A DNA stretch of 64,000 nucleotides from Ectopseudomonas mendocina (lineage in GTDB: Bacteria > Pseudomonadota > Gammaproteobacteria > Pseudomonadales > Pseudomonadaceae), in assembly GCF_008041835.1 (NCBI RefSeq), contig NZ_VRYE01000011.1, forward strand, positions 150,459 to 214,458, read 5' to 3'. Under the pieces are notes generated by a model. The model searched no databases. It was not told the origin of the DNA and saw only the letters and a list, made by a program, of their open reading frames with translations. Both the position numbers and the translations under genes were made by a program. Below, one piece after another: positions 21,601 to 29,306 of the stretch. Position 1 is the first letter of the stretch, and the number at the start of each line of letters is the position of its first letter.

Positions 21601-22332
21601 TTACCAGCGCTCGATCCACGGACGCAGATCCAGCTCGAAGGTCCAGGCATCACGCGGCTGGCTGTGCAAGAACCAGTAACTGTCGGCGATATGCTCGGGA
21701 TCGAGAATGCCATCCTGGTCTTTCAGCGCATATGTCTCCGGCCAGTTATCACGGATGAAGGCCGTATCGATGGCTCCGTCGACCACGATATGGGCGACAT
21801 GGATATTCAACGGCCCGAGTTCTCGCGCCATGCTCTGCGCCAGTGCGCGGATACCATGCTTGGCTCCGGCAAAGGCGGCAAAACCGGCAGCCCCGCGCAA
21901 ACCTGCGGTAGCACCAGTAAACAGGATGCTGCCACGCCCGCGCGTGACCATGCGCTTGGCCACTGCCTGACTGGTAAGAAAACCGGAGAAACAAGCCATT
22001 TCCCAGATCTTGAAGTACTTGCGTGGCGTTTCTTCCAGAATGCTGCAGGGCACGTTAGCACCGATGTTGAAGACCATCACCTCGATCGGGCCGATATCTC
22101 GCTCGATGCGTTCAACCAGTTCAGCCACCTGCTCCTCACGTCGCGCATCGGAGGCAAAACCATGTGCTTCGCCACCCTCACTGCGGATTTCTGCCAACAA
22201 CGGTTGCAGTTTTTCGAGGTTGCGCCGGGTCACGCAGGCGACATATCCCTCGCTGGCAAAACGCCGGGCAATGGCGCCGCCCGTGGCGTCACCGGCGCCA
22301 ATGATCAATGCGACTTTCTTATTTTCGGTCAT
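21601..22332 (-). CDS. atypical short-chain dehydrogenase lacking catalytic Tyr
   Basis: 243-aa Rossmann protein. The nucleotide loop is GAGDATGGAIARRF (residues 12-25), not the classical TGxxxGIG. At the active site the usual Y-x-x-x-K is F-A-G-A-K, Phe154 and Lys158. Such proteins form an atypical SDR group (SDR_c10-like) known to have Phe there. ATG 22332 has GGAG six bases upstream; the alternative at 22344 has none. It is divergent from a TetR regulator with a palindrome between them. Confidence 0.85.
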   Translation of the reverse strand: MTENKKVALIIGAGDATGGAIARRFASEGYVACVTRRNLEKLQPLLAEIRSEGGEAHGFASDARREEQVAELVERIERDIGPIEVMVFNIGANVPCSILEETPRKYFKIWEMACFSGFLTSQAVAKRMVTRGRGSILFTGATAGLRGAAGFAAFAGAKHGIRALAQSMARELGPLNIHVAHIVVDGAIDTAFIRDNWPETYALKDQDGILDPEHIADSYWFLHSQPRDAWTFELDLRPWIERW

Positions 22333-22346
22333 GGCCTTCTCCATTG

Positions 22347-22362
22347 GCTAACGGTCGTTAGC
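22347..22362. promoter_or_regulatory. palindromic operator between SDR and TetR genes
   Basis: GCTAACG-GT-CGTTAGC is a perfect dyad with a 2-nt spacer, followed by a related half AACGAACGTTA. It sits just upstream of both divergent starts (22332 and 22422), as expected for the operator of the TetR protein. Confidence 0.75.
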
Positions 22363-22421
22363 TGAACGAACGTTATGCTACGCTCTCGATCAGGTCAACT
22401 CAGCATAGAACGGAGTCATCC

Positions 22422-22988
22422 ATGCGTTATTGCGCCGAACACAAGGCCGAAACCCGCGAGCGCCTGCTCGCCAGCAGCGGCGCCCTCGCCAAGCAGCAAG
22501 GTTTTGCCGTGACCGGGGTGGATGCACTGATGAAAACCATCGGTCTGACCGGCGCGGCGTTCTACAGCCACTTCCCGAGCAAGAACGACCTGTTCGCCGA
22601 ACTGATCGAGCGCGAGCTGCGCAATAGCCTGAGCCGACTCGGCGGCGAAGCGGGTGGTGCCGGTCGCGACAAACTGAAACGCTGCCTGGCGGCTTATCTC
22701 AGCCTGGCGCATGTCGAGCAACCGGATAAAGGCTGCGTACTGCCGGCCCTGGGCGCGGAGATCGCCCGTGCCGATGAAGGCGTACGCTTGCGCACCGAGC
22801 AGCAGATCCTGCAACTGCAGAGCATCTGGGCCGAGATCATCGGCGACCCACAACTGGCCTGGACGATCCTCGCTCAATGCCTCGGCAGCCTGCTGCTGGC
22901 GCGCATGATGGCCAGCGAGGAATCGCGCCAGCAGGTGCTCGGCGCCAGCCTGGACATGCTCGAAAACACATTGAAGCCTGTCAGCTGA
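22422..22988 (+). CDS. TetR/AcrR-family repressor
   Basis: 188-aa regulator. N-terminal HTH: SGALAKQQGFAVTGVDALMK and TIGLTGAAFYSHFPSKNDLF, the usual TetR recognition helix. The rest is the all-helical ligand domain. Divergent from the SDR gene and probably controlling it and itself through the dyad at 22347. Its inducer is unknown. Confidence 0.9.
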   Translation: MRYCAEHKAETRERLLASSGALAKQQGFAVTGVDALMKTIGLTGAAFYSHFPSKNDLFAELIERELRNSLSRLGGEAGGAGRDKLKRCLAAYLSLAHVEQPDKGCVLPALGAEIARADEGVRLRTEQQILQLQSIWAEIIGDPQLAWTILAQCLGSLLLARMMASEESRQQVLGASLDMLENTLKPVS

Positions 22989-23036
22989 ACGCGCATGCCG
23001 TTACCCTACGCAGGTTCTTCTTGTCAGGATAGCCCC

Positions 23037-23687
23037 ATGCCGTACACGCCTTCCCCACTGGTGGGTGAAAACCCGCTGCACGCCATCGAAGTCCGCATCC
23101 TCGGTTGCCTGATCGAAAAGCAGTTGACCACACCGGAAACCTACCCACTGACGCTCAATGCCGTGCAGCTGGCCTGCAACCAGAAAACCAGTCGCGAGCC
23201 GCTGATGAGCCTGGAAACCGGCGAAGTCGGCCGCTATCTGCGCAGCCTGGAAGGCCGCAAGTTGGTGCACCTGGTCATGGGCAGCCGCGCCGACCGCTGG
23301 GAACAGCGTTGCGACAAGCAGCTGGAGTTGGTCAAACCGCAAACCGTACTGCTCGGCCTGCTGCTGTTGCGCGGCCCGCAAACGCTCAATGAACTGCTCA
23401 CCCGCAGCAACCGCATGCACGATTTCGACGACGTAGACGACGTCCAGCACCAACTGGAACGTCTCATTGGTCGTGGCCTGGCCGTACTGCTACCACGCCA
23501 GAGCGGTCAGCGCGAAGATCGCTATATGCATCTGCTGGGCGAGCAGACTGACCTGGAGAACCTGCTGGCCAGCCGCCCCAGCAGCCGTAGCGACACCTCG
23601 GCACCTAACAATGATCGTCTGGTCGAACTGGAAGCGCGCATCGCCGCGCTGGAAGAACGTCTGGCGCGCCTGGAAGGCGCGCAGTAA
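23037..23687 (+). CDS. YceH-family protein (DUF480, UPF0502)
   Basis: 216-aa soluble protein with two winged-helix-like halves: [20 protein letters not shown] and [20 protein letters not shown] are family hallmarks, and [20 protein letters not shown] opens the second half. The C-terminal 30 residues form a coiled coil. ATG 23037 is chosen because known members begin near this methionine; the frame is open to 22995. Function is unknown. Confidence 0.87.
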   Translation: MPYTPSPLVGENPLHAIEVRILGCLIEKQLTTPETYPLTLNAVQLACNQKTSREPLMSLETGEVGRYLRSLEGRKLVHLVMGSRADRWEQRCDKQLELVKPQTVLLGLLLLRGPQTLNELLTRSNRMHDFDDVDDVQHQLERLIGRGLAVLLPRQSGQREDRYMHLLGEQTDLENLLASRPSSRSDTSAPNNDRLVELEARIAALEERLARLEGAQ

Positions 23688-23705
23688 CCCAAAGGAGTTC
23701 ATGCA

Positions 23706-24023
23706 TTGAATCTCAAGAGCCGTTTCTGCCTCATACTCATCGCAACCCTGCTTGCCGCAGGCTGCAGCAGCACGGCGGACAAACCGGCAGCCACCGCAGC
23801 CCCGAGCGGGCCGGCGCCCGATAGCTGCACCTCGTCCGTGGTCGAACACCTCAAGGGCCAGACCGCCACGCCCGAGTTGCTGGAGCAAGCCCGCCAGCAG
23901 GCCGGTGCCAGCAGCGCACGCATCCTCACCCCGACCAGCGTGGTCACCCTGGAATACAACCGCCAGCGCCTGAACCTGAACGTCGACGAGCAGCGCGTCA
24001 TCACTCGCGTGACCTGCGGCTAA
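23706..24023 (+). CDS. lipoprotein, I78 peptidase-inhibitor-like
   Basis: 105-aa lipoprotein. The signal peptide ends in LLAAGCSS, with the lipobox Cys at residue 20. The mature part ends TVVTLEYNRQRLNLNVDEQR (approximate) and ITRVTCG, resembling the I78 inhibitor fold (paired cysteines, RLNLNVD...I..V.CG). The start is TTG at 23706 with GGAG eight bases upstream; the ATG at 23701 runs directly into a stop. Family assignment is moderate. Confidence 0.7.
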   Translation: MNLKSRFCLILIATLLAAGCSSTADKPAATAAPSGPAPDSCTSSVVEHLKGQTATPELLEQARQQAGASSARILTPTSVVTLEYNRQRLNLNVDEQRVITRVTCG

Positions 24024-24032
24024 GCCTCGCAC

Positions 24033-24054
24033 TGGTGCGGGCTTGCCCGCACCA
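24033..24054. terminator. GC-rich palindrome after lipoprotein gene
   Basis: TGGTGCGGGC (24033-24042) and GCCCGCACCA (24045-24054) form a perfect 10-bp stem with a 2-nt loop. No T tract follows. It resembles a single REP unit and may end the transcript. Confidence 0.6.
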
Positions 24055-24118
24055 ACCTCTGGCGCAGCTATCATTAGCGCGCTAACTTGAACCACCCGCC
24101 ACTTCACAGGCCGCTGCC

Positions 24119-24571
24119 ATGACCACTCCCGTGGAGCCCTGCGCCGAGCTGCTGCTGGACAACCAGCTGTGCTTCGCCCTCTATTCCACCTCGCTGATGA
24201 TGACCAAGACCTACAAGCCACTGCTGCAGGCACTGGGGCTCACCTACCCGCAGTACCTGGCCATGCTGGTGCTGTGGGAAAACGAGGGCATCACCGTCAG
24301 CGAAATCAGCGCCCGCATGCTGACCGACCCCGGCTCGCTCACCCCGCTGCTCAAGCGCCTTGAGAGCGAGGACCTTCTGCAACGCAGACGCAGCAGCGAG
24401 GACGAACGCGTGGTGCAGCTATACCTCACAGACAAGGGCCGCGCCCTGCACGAACAGGCCAAGGCATTGCCGGCCTGCGTCCTCAAGGCTTCGGGCCTCG
24501 ACTTGCCGACCCTGAGCAAGTTGCGTGACGACCTGGTCGACCTGCGTCAGCACCTGCAAGAGGCACTCTGA
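24119..24571 (+). CDS. ohrR: OhrR, organic-peroxide-sensing MarR-family repressor
   Basis: 150-aa regulator. NQLCFALYSTSLMMTKTYKP near the start carries the reactive Cys18 of OhrR; a second cysteine in LPACVLKASG near residue 119 could give a two-Cys mechanism. The winged helix covers GITVSEISARMLTDPGSLTP through RRRSSEDERVVQLYLT. Oxidation by organic hydroperoxides releases it from DNA. It lies upstream of ohr on the same strand. TTAGCGCGCTAA at 24074-24085 just before it may be its own operator. Confidence 0.93.
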   Translation: MTTPVEPCAELLLDNQLCFALYSTSLMMTKTYKPLLQALGLTYPQYLAMLVLWENEGITVSEISARMLTDPGSLTPLLKRLESEDLLQRRRSSEDERVVQLYLTDKGRALHEQAKALPACVLKASGLDLPTLSKLRDDLVDLRQHLQEAL

Positions 24572-24776
24572 TCGCGGGCGATGCGAGCCATCGCCCCGTC
24601 CGCGCTCACTCACCCCGCCTGAACTGCCATACCACCGCCCCCTCCTGTGCCTTCCATGCCTTGCCAGACGGCTTCCGAATGAGCGCAACATGGCTGTCCC
24701 CATACGGCTTTAGCCCTCGCCGCAGCTGCTTATTACATCGCTCACCGCTCCTATAGCCAAATACTTTGTACATTTG

Positions 24777-24803
24777 TATTGCGCGCTAAACATTTGCGCA
24801 ATA
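24777..24803. promoter_or_regulatory. candidate OhrR operator before ohr
   Basis: TATTGCGC (24777-24784) and GCGCAATA (24796-24803) are perfect inverted arms around an AT-rich centre containing GCGCGCTAA, a string also found in the palindrome before ohrR at 24077. They lie about 85 bp before the ohr start. The 315-bp gap 24572-24886 has no gene; this dyad and the AT-rich promoter DNA are its only visible features. Confidence 0.65.
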
Positions 24804-24886
24804 GATTTATCCCCGCGGAAACGGTTAGCGCACAAGCAATTAGCGAGCCAATCAATCGACTACCTAACCTATCGAGGAATATCGCC

Positions 24887-25312
24887 ATGACTATCGAAAA
24901 CGTTCTCTACCGCGCCACCGCTGAAGCCTTTGGTGGCCGTGAAGGCCGCGCCGTTTCTTCCGACGGCATTCTGGACATCGCCCTGACCACGCCGAAAGAA
25001 CTCGGCGGCGCCGGCGGCAACGGCACCAACCCGGAACAACTCTTCGCTGCCGGCTACTCTGCCTGCTTCCTGGGTGCCCTGAAGTTCGTCGCCGCCCGCG
25101 ACAAGCTGAGCATCCCGGCGGATACCTTCATCGAAGGCACCGTGGGCATCGGCGCCATCCCCACCGGCTTCGGCATCGAAGTGGAACTGCGCATCAGCCT
25201 GCCGGGCCTGGATCGCGACGCCGCGCAAACCCTGGTAGATCGCGCGCACATCGTCTGCCCTTACTCCAATGCCACCCGCGGCAACATCGACGTCACTCTG
25301 ACCATCGTCTGA
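24887..25312 (+). CDS. ohr: Ohr, organic hydroperoxide resistance peroxidase
   Basis: 141-aa OsmC/Ohr-family peroxidase that reduces organic hydroperoxides with dihydrolipoamide-type partners. The catalytic pair is Cys60 ([10 protein letters not shown]) and Cys124 ([10 protein letters not shown]), with Arg18 (GGREGR) for the active site. ATG 24887 has GAGG upstream and matches the family N-terminus; the frame is open to 24779. It is followed by a strong terminator. Confidence 0.95.
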   Translation: MTIENVLYRATAEAFGGREGRAVSSDGILDIALTTPKELGGAGGNGTNPEQLFAAGYSACFLGALKFVAARDKLSIPADTFIEGTVGIGAIPTGFGIEVELRISLPGLDRDAAQTLVDRAHIVCPYSNATRGNIDVTLTIV

Positions 25313-25334
25313 ACCCCGTACACGCCAAAAAACG

Positions 25335-25372
25335 AAACCCCGCCACCGTTACCGGTAGCGGGGTTTTCTTTT
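25335..25372 (+). terminator. rho-independent terminator of ohr
   Basis: AAACCCCGC (25335-25343) pairs with GCGGGGTTT (25358-25366), the loop itself containing ACCG/CGGT; the run TTTTCTTTT follows. Confidence 0.9.
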
Positions 25373-25383
25373 GATCATCATCC

Positions 25384-25462
25384 TTCGCGACTGAAGCTGC
25401 TCCTACGCGAACGCTGATACACCTGTAGGAACGGCTGGGCGGCACTCCGCTTCAGCCGCGAA
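25384..25462. repeat. REP palindrome pair (CGCGACTGAAGC type)
   Basis: TTCGCGACTGAAGCTGCTCC (25384-25403) faces GTAGGAACGGCT...TTCAGCCGCGAA (25425-25462). The same arrangement recurs at 49733-49807, marking a second REP family in this genome. Confidence 0.8.
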
Positions 25463-25470
25463 ATAACGCG

Positions 25471-26838
25471 TTATGCCAGACCACGCACCTGCTCCCAGGT
25501 CAGATCCAGGCACTTGCGCGCTTTCTCGACCAGCTCATCCACCTCCGCCTGGCTGATCACCAAAGGCGGCGCGATGATCATGGTGTCGCCCACCGCGCGC
25601 ATGATCAGACCGTTGTTGAAGCAGTGGCCACGACAGACCATGCCCACGCCCACATCACCGGAGAAGCGCTTGCGCGTGGCCTTGTCCTGCACCAGTTCGA
25701 TGGCGCCAAGCATGCCGACGCCGCGCACTTCGCCCACCAATGGGTGGTCGGCCAGCTCACGCAGGCGCTTTTGCAGGTAGGGCGCGGTTTCTGCTTTGAC
25801 CCGCTCGACGATGCCTTCTTCCTTGAGAATGCGCAGGTTCTCCAAACCCACCGCCGCTGCCACCGGATGCCCGGAATAGGTAAAGCCGTGGTTGAAGTCG
25901 CCGTGCGCCTCGATCACCTCGAACACCTTGTCGCTGACGATCAGCCCGCCCATCGGCACGTAGCCCGAGGTCAGGCCCTTGGCGATGGTCATCAGGTCGG
26001 GTTTCAGATCGTAGTACTGGCTGCCGAACCACTCGCCGGTACGGCCGAAACCGCAGATCACCTCGTCGGCGACAAACAGAATGTCGTACTTGGCGGGGAT
26101 TTCCTTGATGCGCGGCCAGTAGGTTTCCGGCGGGATGATCACACCGCCGGCGCCCTGGATCGGCTCGGCAATGAACGCGGCGACGTTTTCCTCGCCCAGT
26201 TCGAGAATCTTCTTTTCCAACTGATCGGCCGCCCAGATGCCGAAGGCTTCCGGGCTCATGTCACCGCCTTCACCAAACCAGTACGGCTGCGGGATATGCG
26301 CAATACCGGGAATCGGCAGATCGCCCTGCTCGTGCATGAACTTCATGCCGCCGAGGCTGGCGCCGGCCACGGTGGAGCCGTGGTAGCCGTTGTCGCGGCC
26401 GATGATGATTTTCTTGTTCGGCTGGCCCTTGCACGCCCAATAGTGGCGTACCAGACGCAACATGGTGTCATTGCCCTCCGAGCCCGAACCGGTAAAGAAC
26501 ACGTGGTTCATGCCAGCTGGCGCCAGCTGCGAGATGGCATGCGCCAGTTCCAGCACTGGCGGGTGAGCAGTCTGGAAGAAGGTGTTGTAGAACGGCAGCT
26601 GTAACATCTGTTTGGAAGCCGCCGCGACCAGCTCCTCACGGCCATAGCCGACGGCCACGCACCACAGGCCGGCCATGCCATCGAGGATCTTGTTGCCCTC
26701 GCTGTCCCACAGGTGCACACCTTTCGCTTCAGTGATGATGCGCGGGCCTTTTTCGGCCAGTTGCTTGTAATCACTGAACGGCGCCAGGTGGTGAGCCTGG
26801 CTCAGCGCCTGCCAGTGTGCGGTTTTCGGGTTGTTCAT
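25471..26838 (-). CDS. spuC: putrescine--pyruvate aminotransferase (SpuC-like)
   Basis: 455-aa class III PLP aminotransferase. AHHLAPFSDYKQLAEKGPRI opens the fold, FFTGSGSEGNDTMLRLVRHY and NGYHGSTVAGASLGG bind PLP, FVADEVICGFGRTG holds the cofactor-binding Asp, and MTIAKGLTSGYVPMGG holds the PLP lysine. High resemblance to P. aeruginosa SpuC, which moves the amino group of putrescine to pyruvate. Start ATG 26838 has GGAGG six bases upstream; the open frame extends to 26937. It is 23 nt downstream of the glutamine-synthetase-like gene in one operon. Confidence 0.88.
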   Translation of the reverse strand: MNNPKTAHWQALSQAHHLAPFSDYKQLAEKGPRIITEAKGVHLWDSEGNKILDGMAGLWCVAVGYGREELVAAASKQMLQLPFYNTFFQTAHPPVLELAHAISQLAPAGMNHVFFTGSGSEGNDTMLRLVRHYWACKGQPNKKIIIGRDNGYHGSTVAGASLGGMKFMHEQGDLPIPGIAHIPQPYWFGEGGDMSPEAFGIWAADQLEKKILELGEENVAAFIAEPIQGAGGVIIPPETYWPRIKEIPAKYDILFVADEVICGFGRTGEWFGSQYYDLKPDLMTIAKGLTSGYVPMGGLIVSDKVFEVIEAHGDFNHGFTYSGHPVAAAVGLENLRILKEEGIVERVKAETAPYLQKRLRELADHPLVGEVRGVGMLGAIELVQDKATRKRFSGDVGVGMVCRGHCFNNGLIMRAVGDTMIIAPPLVISQAEVDELVEKARKCLDLTWEQVRGLA

Positions 26839-26861
26839 GTCGCCTCCTTCGATCCGGGACA

Positions 26862-28208
26862 TCACAGGTACCAGCGGTATTCGCGCGGGCTGATGTCGTG
26901 CATGAAGGCCAGGTGATCCTGGCGTTTGTTCTCGCAATAAACCATGACGAACTCGCTGCCGAGGCCGGCGGCAACGCGCTCGCTGGCCTGCATGCGGCGC
27001 ACGGCGTCGAGCATGTCCTTGGGAAAGTCGACGCCGCTTTCGCGGTCATCATTCAGCGGTGCGATGGGCTCGACCTTTGCGTCGAGGCCCTGCTCGATAC
27101 TGGTCAGCAATGCCGCCAGCACCAGATAGGGGTTGGCATCGGCGCCCGGCAGGCGGAACTCCAGGCGCAGGTTGCGCGCGTCGGACTCGGGAATGCGCAC
27201 GCAGGCGTCGCGATCCTCAAAACCCCAGCTGGCCTTGCTCGCCGAGTTCACCTGGGCACCAAAGCGACGGTAGCTGTTGTGGTTCGGCGCGTAGATCGGC
27301 ATCAGTTCCGGCAACAGGCTCAGGCAACCGGCCACGGCATGCCGCAACGGACGCTGCTCGTCACGCGCCAGCAGGTTGTTGCCAGCCTCGTCGTAGAGGC
27401 TGACGTGAATGTGCATGCCGCTGCCCGGATACTGCAGGTAAGGCTTGGCCATGAAGCTGGCGCGATGACCATGCTTGAGCGCCACGCCACGGGTGACCCG
27501 GCAGAACAGCGCCGACCAGTCGGCCGCCTGCAGCGGGTCGGCGTTGTGGTTGAAGTTGATCTCGAACTGCCCCGGGCCGATCTCGGCGGTGATCACCGTG
27601 GTGTCGATGCCCTGCAGGCGCGCGGTCTCGCTGATGTCGTCGAGCACCTCGGCAAAGCGCGAGAGCCGCTCGATATGCATGTTCGGCTGATCGTCGGCAT
27701 CCCCGCTCAGGTCATCACGCGGATACTGCGGCAGGCCATCCTTGAGCGCCTTGTCGAACAGGTAGAACTCCAGCTCGAAGGCCACCACCGGGCGAATGCC
27801 GCGTGCCGCCAGACGCTGCACCACGCGCGCCAGCACCTCACGCGGCTCGAACTCGATGGGCGCCTCGGTGCCATCGGAGCTGATCAGCATCTGCCCCAGC
27901 GGCTGGCGCTCCCAGTTCACCAGCTTGAGCGTGCCGGGGATCAGCCGCCGTGGCGCGTCCGGGTCACCGTCATGGAAGCAGTAATCGCCAATCTCGTAGA
28001 GGCCGCCCTGGGCGCCAAGCAGCACGCAGTTCTGCGGCAACTTCAGGGCGCTGCCGGCGGCGACCTTCTCCAGCATCTCGATGGGGTAGCGCTTGCCGTA
28101 GAAATGCCCAGGGATATCCAGGCAGATCAGGTCGACGAAGCGCACCTCGGGGTGGGCCTGGCGGAATTGGCGGACTTCGTCGAGCAGCTCGACTCGGGTG
28201 GCGTTCAT
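26862..28208 (-). CDS. spuB: gamma-glutamylputrescine synthetase (SpuB/PuuA-type)
   Basis: 448-aa glutamine synthetase homologue. AFELEFYLFD and IGPGQFEINFNHNADPLQAA carry metal and substrate residues, KPYLQYPGSGMHIHVSLYDE the ATP and ammonia-site histidines, and LRLEFRLPGADANPYLVLAA the C-terminal active-site segment. Members of this group ligate glutamate to putrescine rather than ammonia. The neighbouring spuC-like and XRE-cupin genes support polyamine use. Whether it is the equivalent of spuB or its paralogue spuI cannot be told from sequence alone. Confidence 0.85.
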   Translation of the reverse strand: MNATRVELLDEVRQFRQAHPEVRFVDLICLDIPGHFYGKRYPIEMLEKVAAGSALKLPQNCVLLGAQGGLYEIGDYCFHDGDPDAPRRLIPGTLKLVNWERQPLGQMLISSDGTEAPIEFEPREVLARVVQRLAARGIRPVVAFELEFYLFDKALKDGLPQYPRDDLSGDADDQPNMHIERLSRFAEVLDDISETARLQGIDTTVITAEIGPGQFEINFNHNADPLQAADWSALFCRVTRGVALKHGHRASFMAKPYLQYPGSGMHIHVSLYDEAGNNLLARDEQRPLRHAVAGCLSLLPELMPIYAPNHNSYRRFGAQVNSASKASWGFEDRDACVRIPESDARNLRLEFRLPGADANPYLVLAALLTSIEQGLDAKVEPIAPLNDDRESGVDFPKDMLDAVRRMQASERVAAGLGSEFVMVYCENKRQDHLAFMHDISPREYRWYL

Positions 28209-28234
28209 TGTGGTTATTTCCGCTTAACGGGAGG

Positions 28235-28807
28235 TCAGGTGTAGATCCACAACACCCGCGCGGGGGTGTCGCCTTGGTTGGCATAGCGCAGGTGCGCATA
28301 GCTCGGCACCTGGAAAACATCGCCGGGGTAAAGCGTAGCGCTCTGTTCGTCCTCACCCAGCCACAGCGTCAGCTGGCCTTCGAGCACGTAGCCAGCCTGC
28401 TCGGAGCGGTCGCTCATCTGCCGCTCACCACTGCTGGCGCCTGGTTCCAGCAGACTGTCGACCACCATGAAGGCGCCCTGCAGCGTCGGCGAGGCCATGA
28501 TGTCGGTGATGCCCCCGGCCAGGTACAGGGTGCGGCGTTCGTCCGGCCGGGTCACCCAGTCCAGCGCCTTGGGCTTGGGCAGACTGTAGAAATAGGTGGT
28601 GGGTACGTCGAGCGCCTCGGCGATGGCAGTCAGATCCTCCACCGTCGGGCGCGACAGACCACGCTCGACCTGCGAGAGAAAGCCCACCGAACGGCCGATG
28701 CGCTCGGCCAGTTCGTTGAGGGTGACCTTCTTGTGCTTGCGCAGGTCATGAATAAGCACGGCCAGGGCCGCCATTTCCAGGTTCTTGTCCATCTCTGGGC
28801 TGTCCAT
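28235..28807 (-). CDS. XRE-family regulator with cupin domain (PauR/PuuR-like)
   Basis: 190-aa regulator. HTH at about residues 16-70 (VLIHDLRKHKKVTLNELAER and RIGRSVGFLSQVERGLSRPT), then a cupin domain at about 110-188 (SEQAGYVLEGQLTLWLGEDE and LYPGDVFQVPSYAHLRYANQ). This layout is that of PuuR/PauR, polyamine-responsive repressors, and it lies within the polyamine operon. Its ATG is one base after the stop of the oxidoreductase remnant, so expression probably depends on coupling to that remnant. Confidence 0.87.
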   Translation of the reverse strand: MDSPEMDKNLEMAALAVLIHDLRKHKKVTLNELAERIGRSVGFLSQVERGLSRPTVEDLTAIAEALDVPTTYFYSLPKPKALDWVTRPDERRTLYLAGGITDIMASPTLQGAFMVVDSLLEPGASSGERQMSDRSEQAGYVLEGQLTLWLGEDEQSATLYPGDVFQVPSYAHLRYANQGDTPARVLWIYT

Positions 28808-28808
28808 T

Positions 28809-29018
28809 TCAGAAGCTGTCTCTTAATCGGTACCAGGCCTTGCCAATGGCCTCGAGCGGCGCCGCCAGGCGTAGCGCCGCGTGCAGGTCGCTGAAACCGG
28901 CACCGACCACCAGTGCATCGCACTGCACGTTACCTTGCAGGGCCGGATAGCGCCTCAACCGGTCCCGACAGTTCTGCGCGTAGTAACTGTCGACATGCTC
29001 ACTGGCCTGGCGAAACAT
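28809..29018 (-). pseudogene. collapsed FAD oxidoreductase (PuuB-like) remnant
   Basis: 69-codon open frame. MFRQASEHVDSYYAQNCRDR then YPALQGNVQCDALVVGAGFS matches the beginning of gamma-glutamylputrescine oxidases (dinucleotide loop GAGxxG, here GAGFSD). After LHAALRLA the frame jumps to GKAWYRLRDSF, which resembles the last residues of the same enzymes. Some 350 internal codons would therefore be missing in frame. The reading frame is kept and stops one base before the regulator ATG, so the remnant may persist as a translational leader. The open frame reaches 29153 but 29018 is the family start. Confidence 0.7.
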
Positions 29019-29024
29019 AAGCGG

Positions 29025-29056
29025 TTCATGAAATTTAAAATAATTAATTTCATGAA
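29025..29056. promoter_or_regulatory. AT-rich dyad upstream of polyamine operon
   Basis: TTCATGAAATT (29025-29035) and AATTTCATGAA (29046-29056) are perfect 11-bp inverted arms, 10 bp apart, in the most AT-rich stretch near here. They lie just before the first start of the operon (29018, minus strand) and are the natural candidate operator for the XRE-cupin regulator encoded in it. Confidence 0.6.
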
Positions 29057-29144
29057 AATCTATAGATAAAATTTCACAAAGGCAAGTCTGAGCATGCCAG
29101 GGGCGAGCCCAGACGCAGCGCTCGACAGGAATACTCGCGACCAG

Positions 29145-29286
29145 ATTCTCCACGGAAAGTCATTGCGCGACGCTCATACAAACGAAATCGCTCGAAGAAG
29201 CGCAGCTTAGGTGCTGTGAATGCACATCCTGAGAGGAATAACGGCGCCGCATCAGCGAGCGCCGATACTTTCTGTACAGAGCCTAA
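29145..29286. repeat. degenerate copy of the 141-bp MITE-like element
   Basis: This 142-bp stretch aligns along its length with the element at 45683-45823: GGAAAGTC near the left end, GAAGAAGCGCAG in the middle and TTTCTGTACAGAGCCTAA at the right end, against GAAAAGTC, GAGGAAGCGGAG and TTTCGTACAGAACCTAA. The terminal repeats have decayed. No gene is present between 29019 and 29306. Confidence 0.55.
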
Positions 29287-29306
29287 AGCCCCTCCTGCGA
29301 CACCTG

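Noticed and set aside
29019..29153. Upstream extension of the oxidoreductase remnant to 29153
   Set aside because: The extra codons are not similar to the family and would place the AT-rich dyad and promoter region inside the gene.
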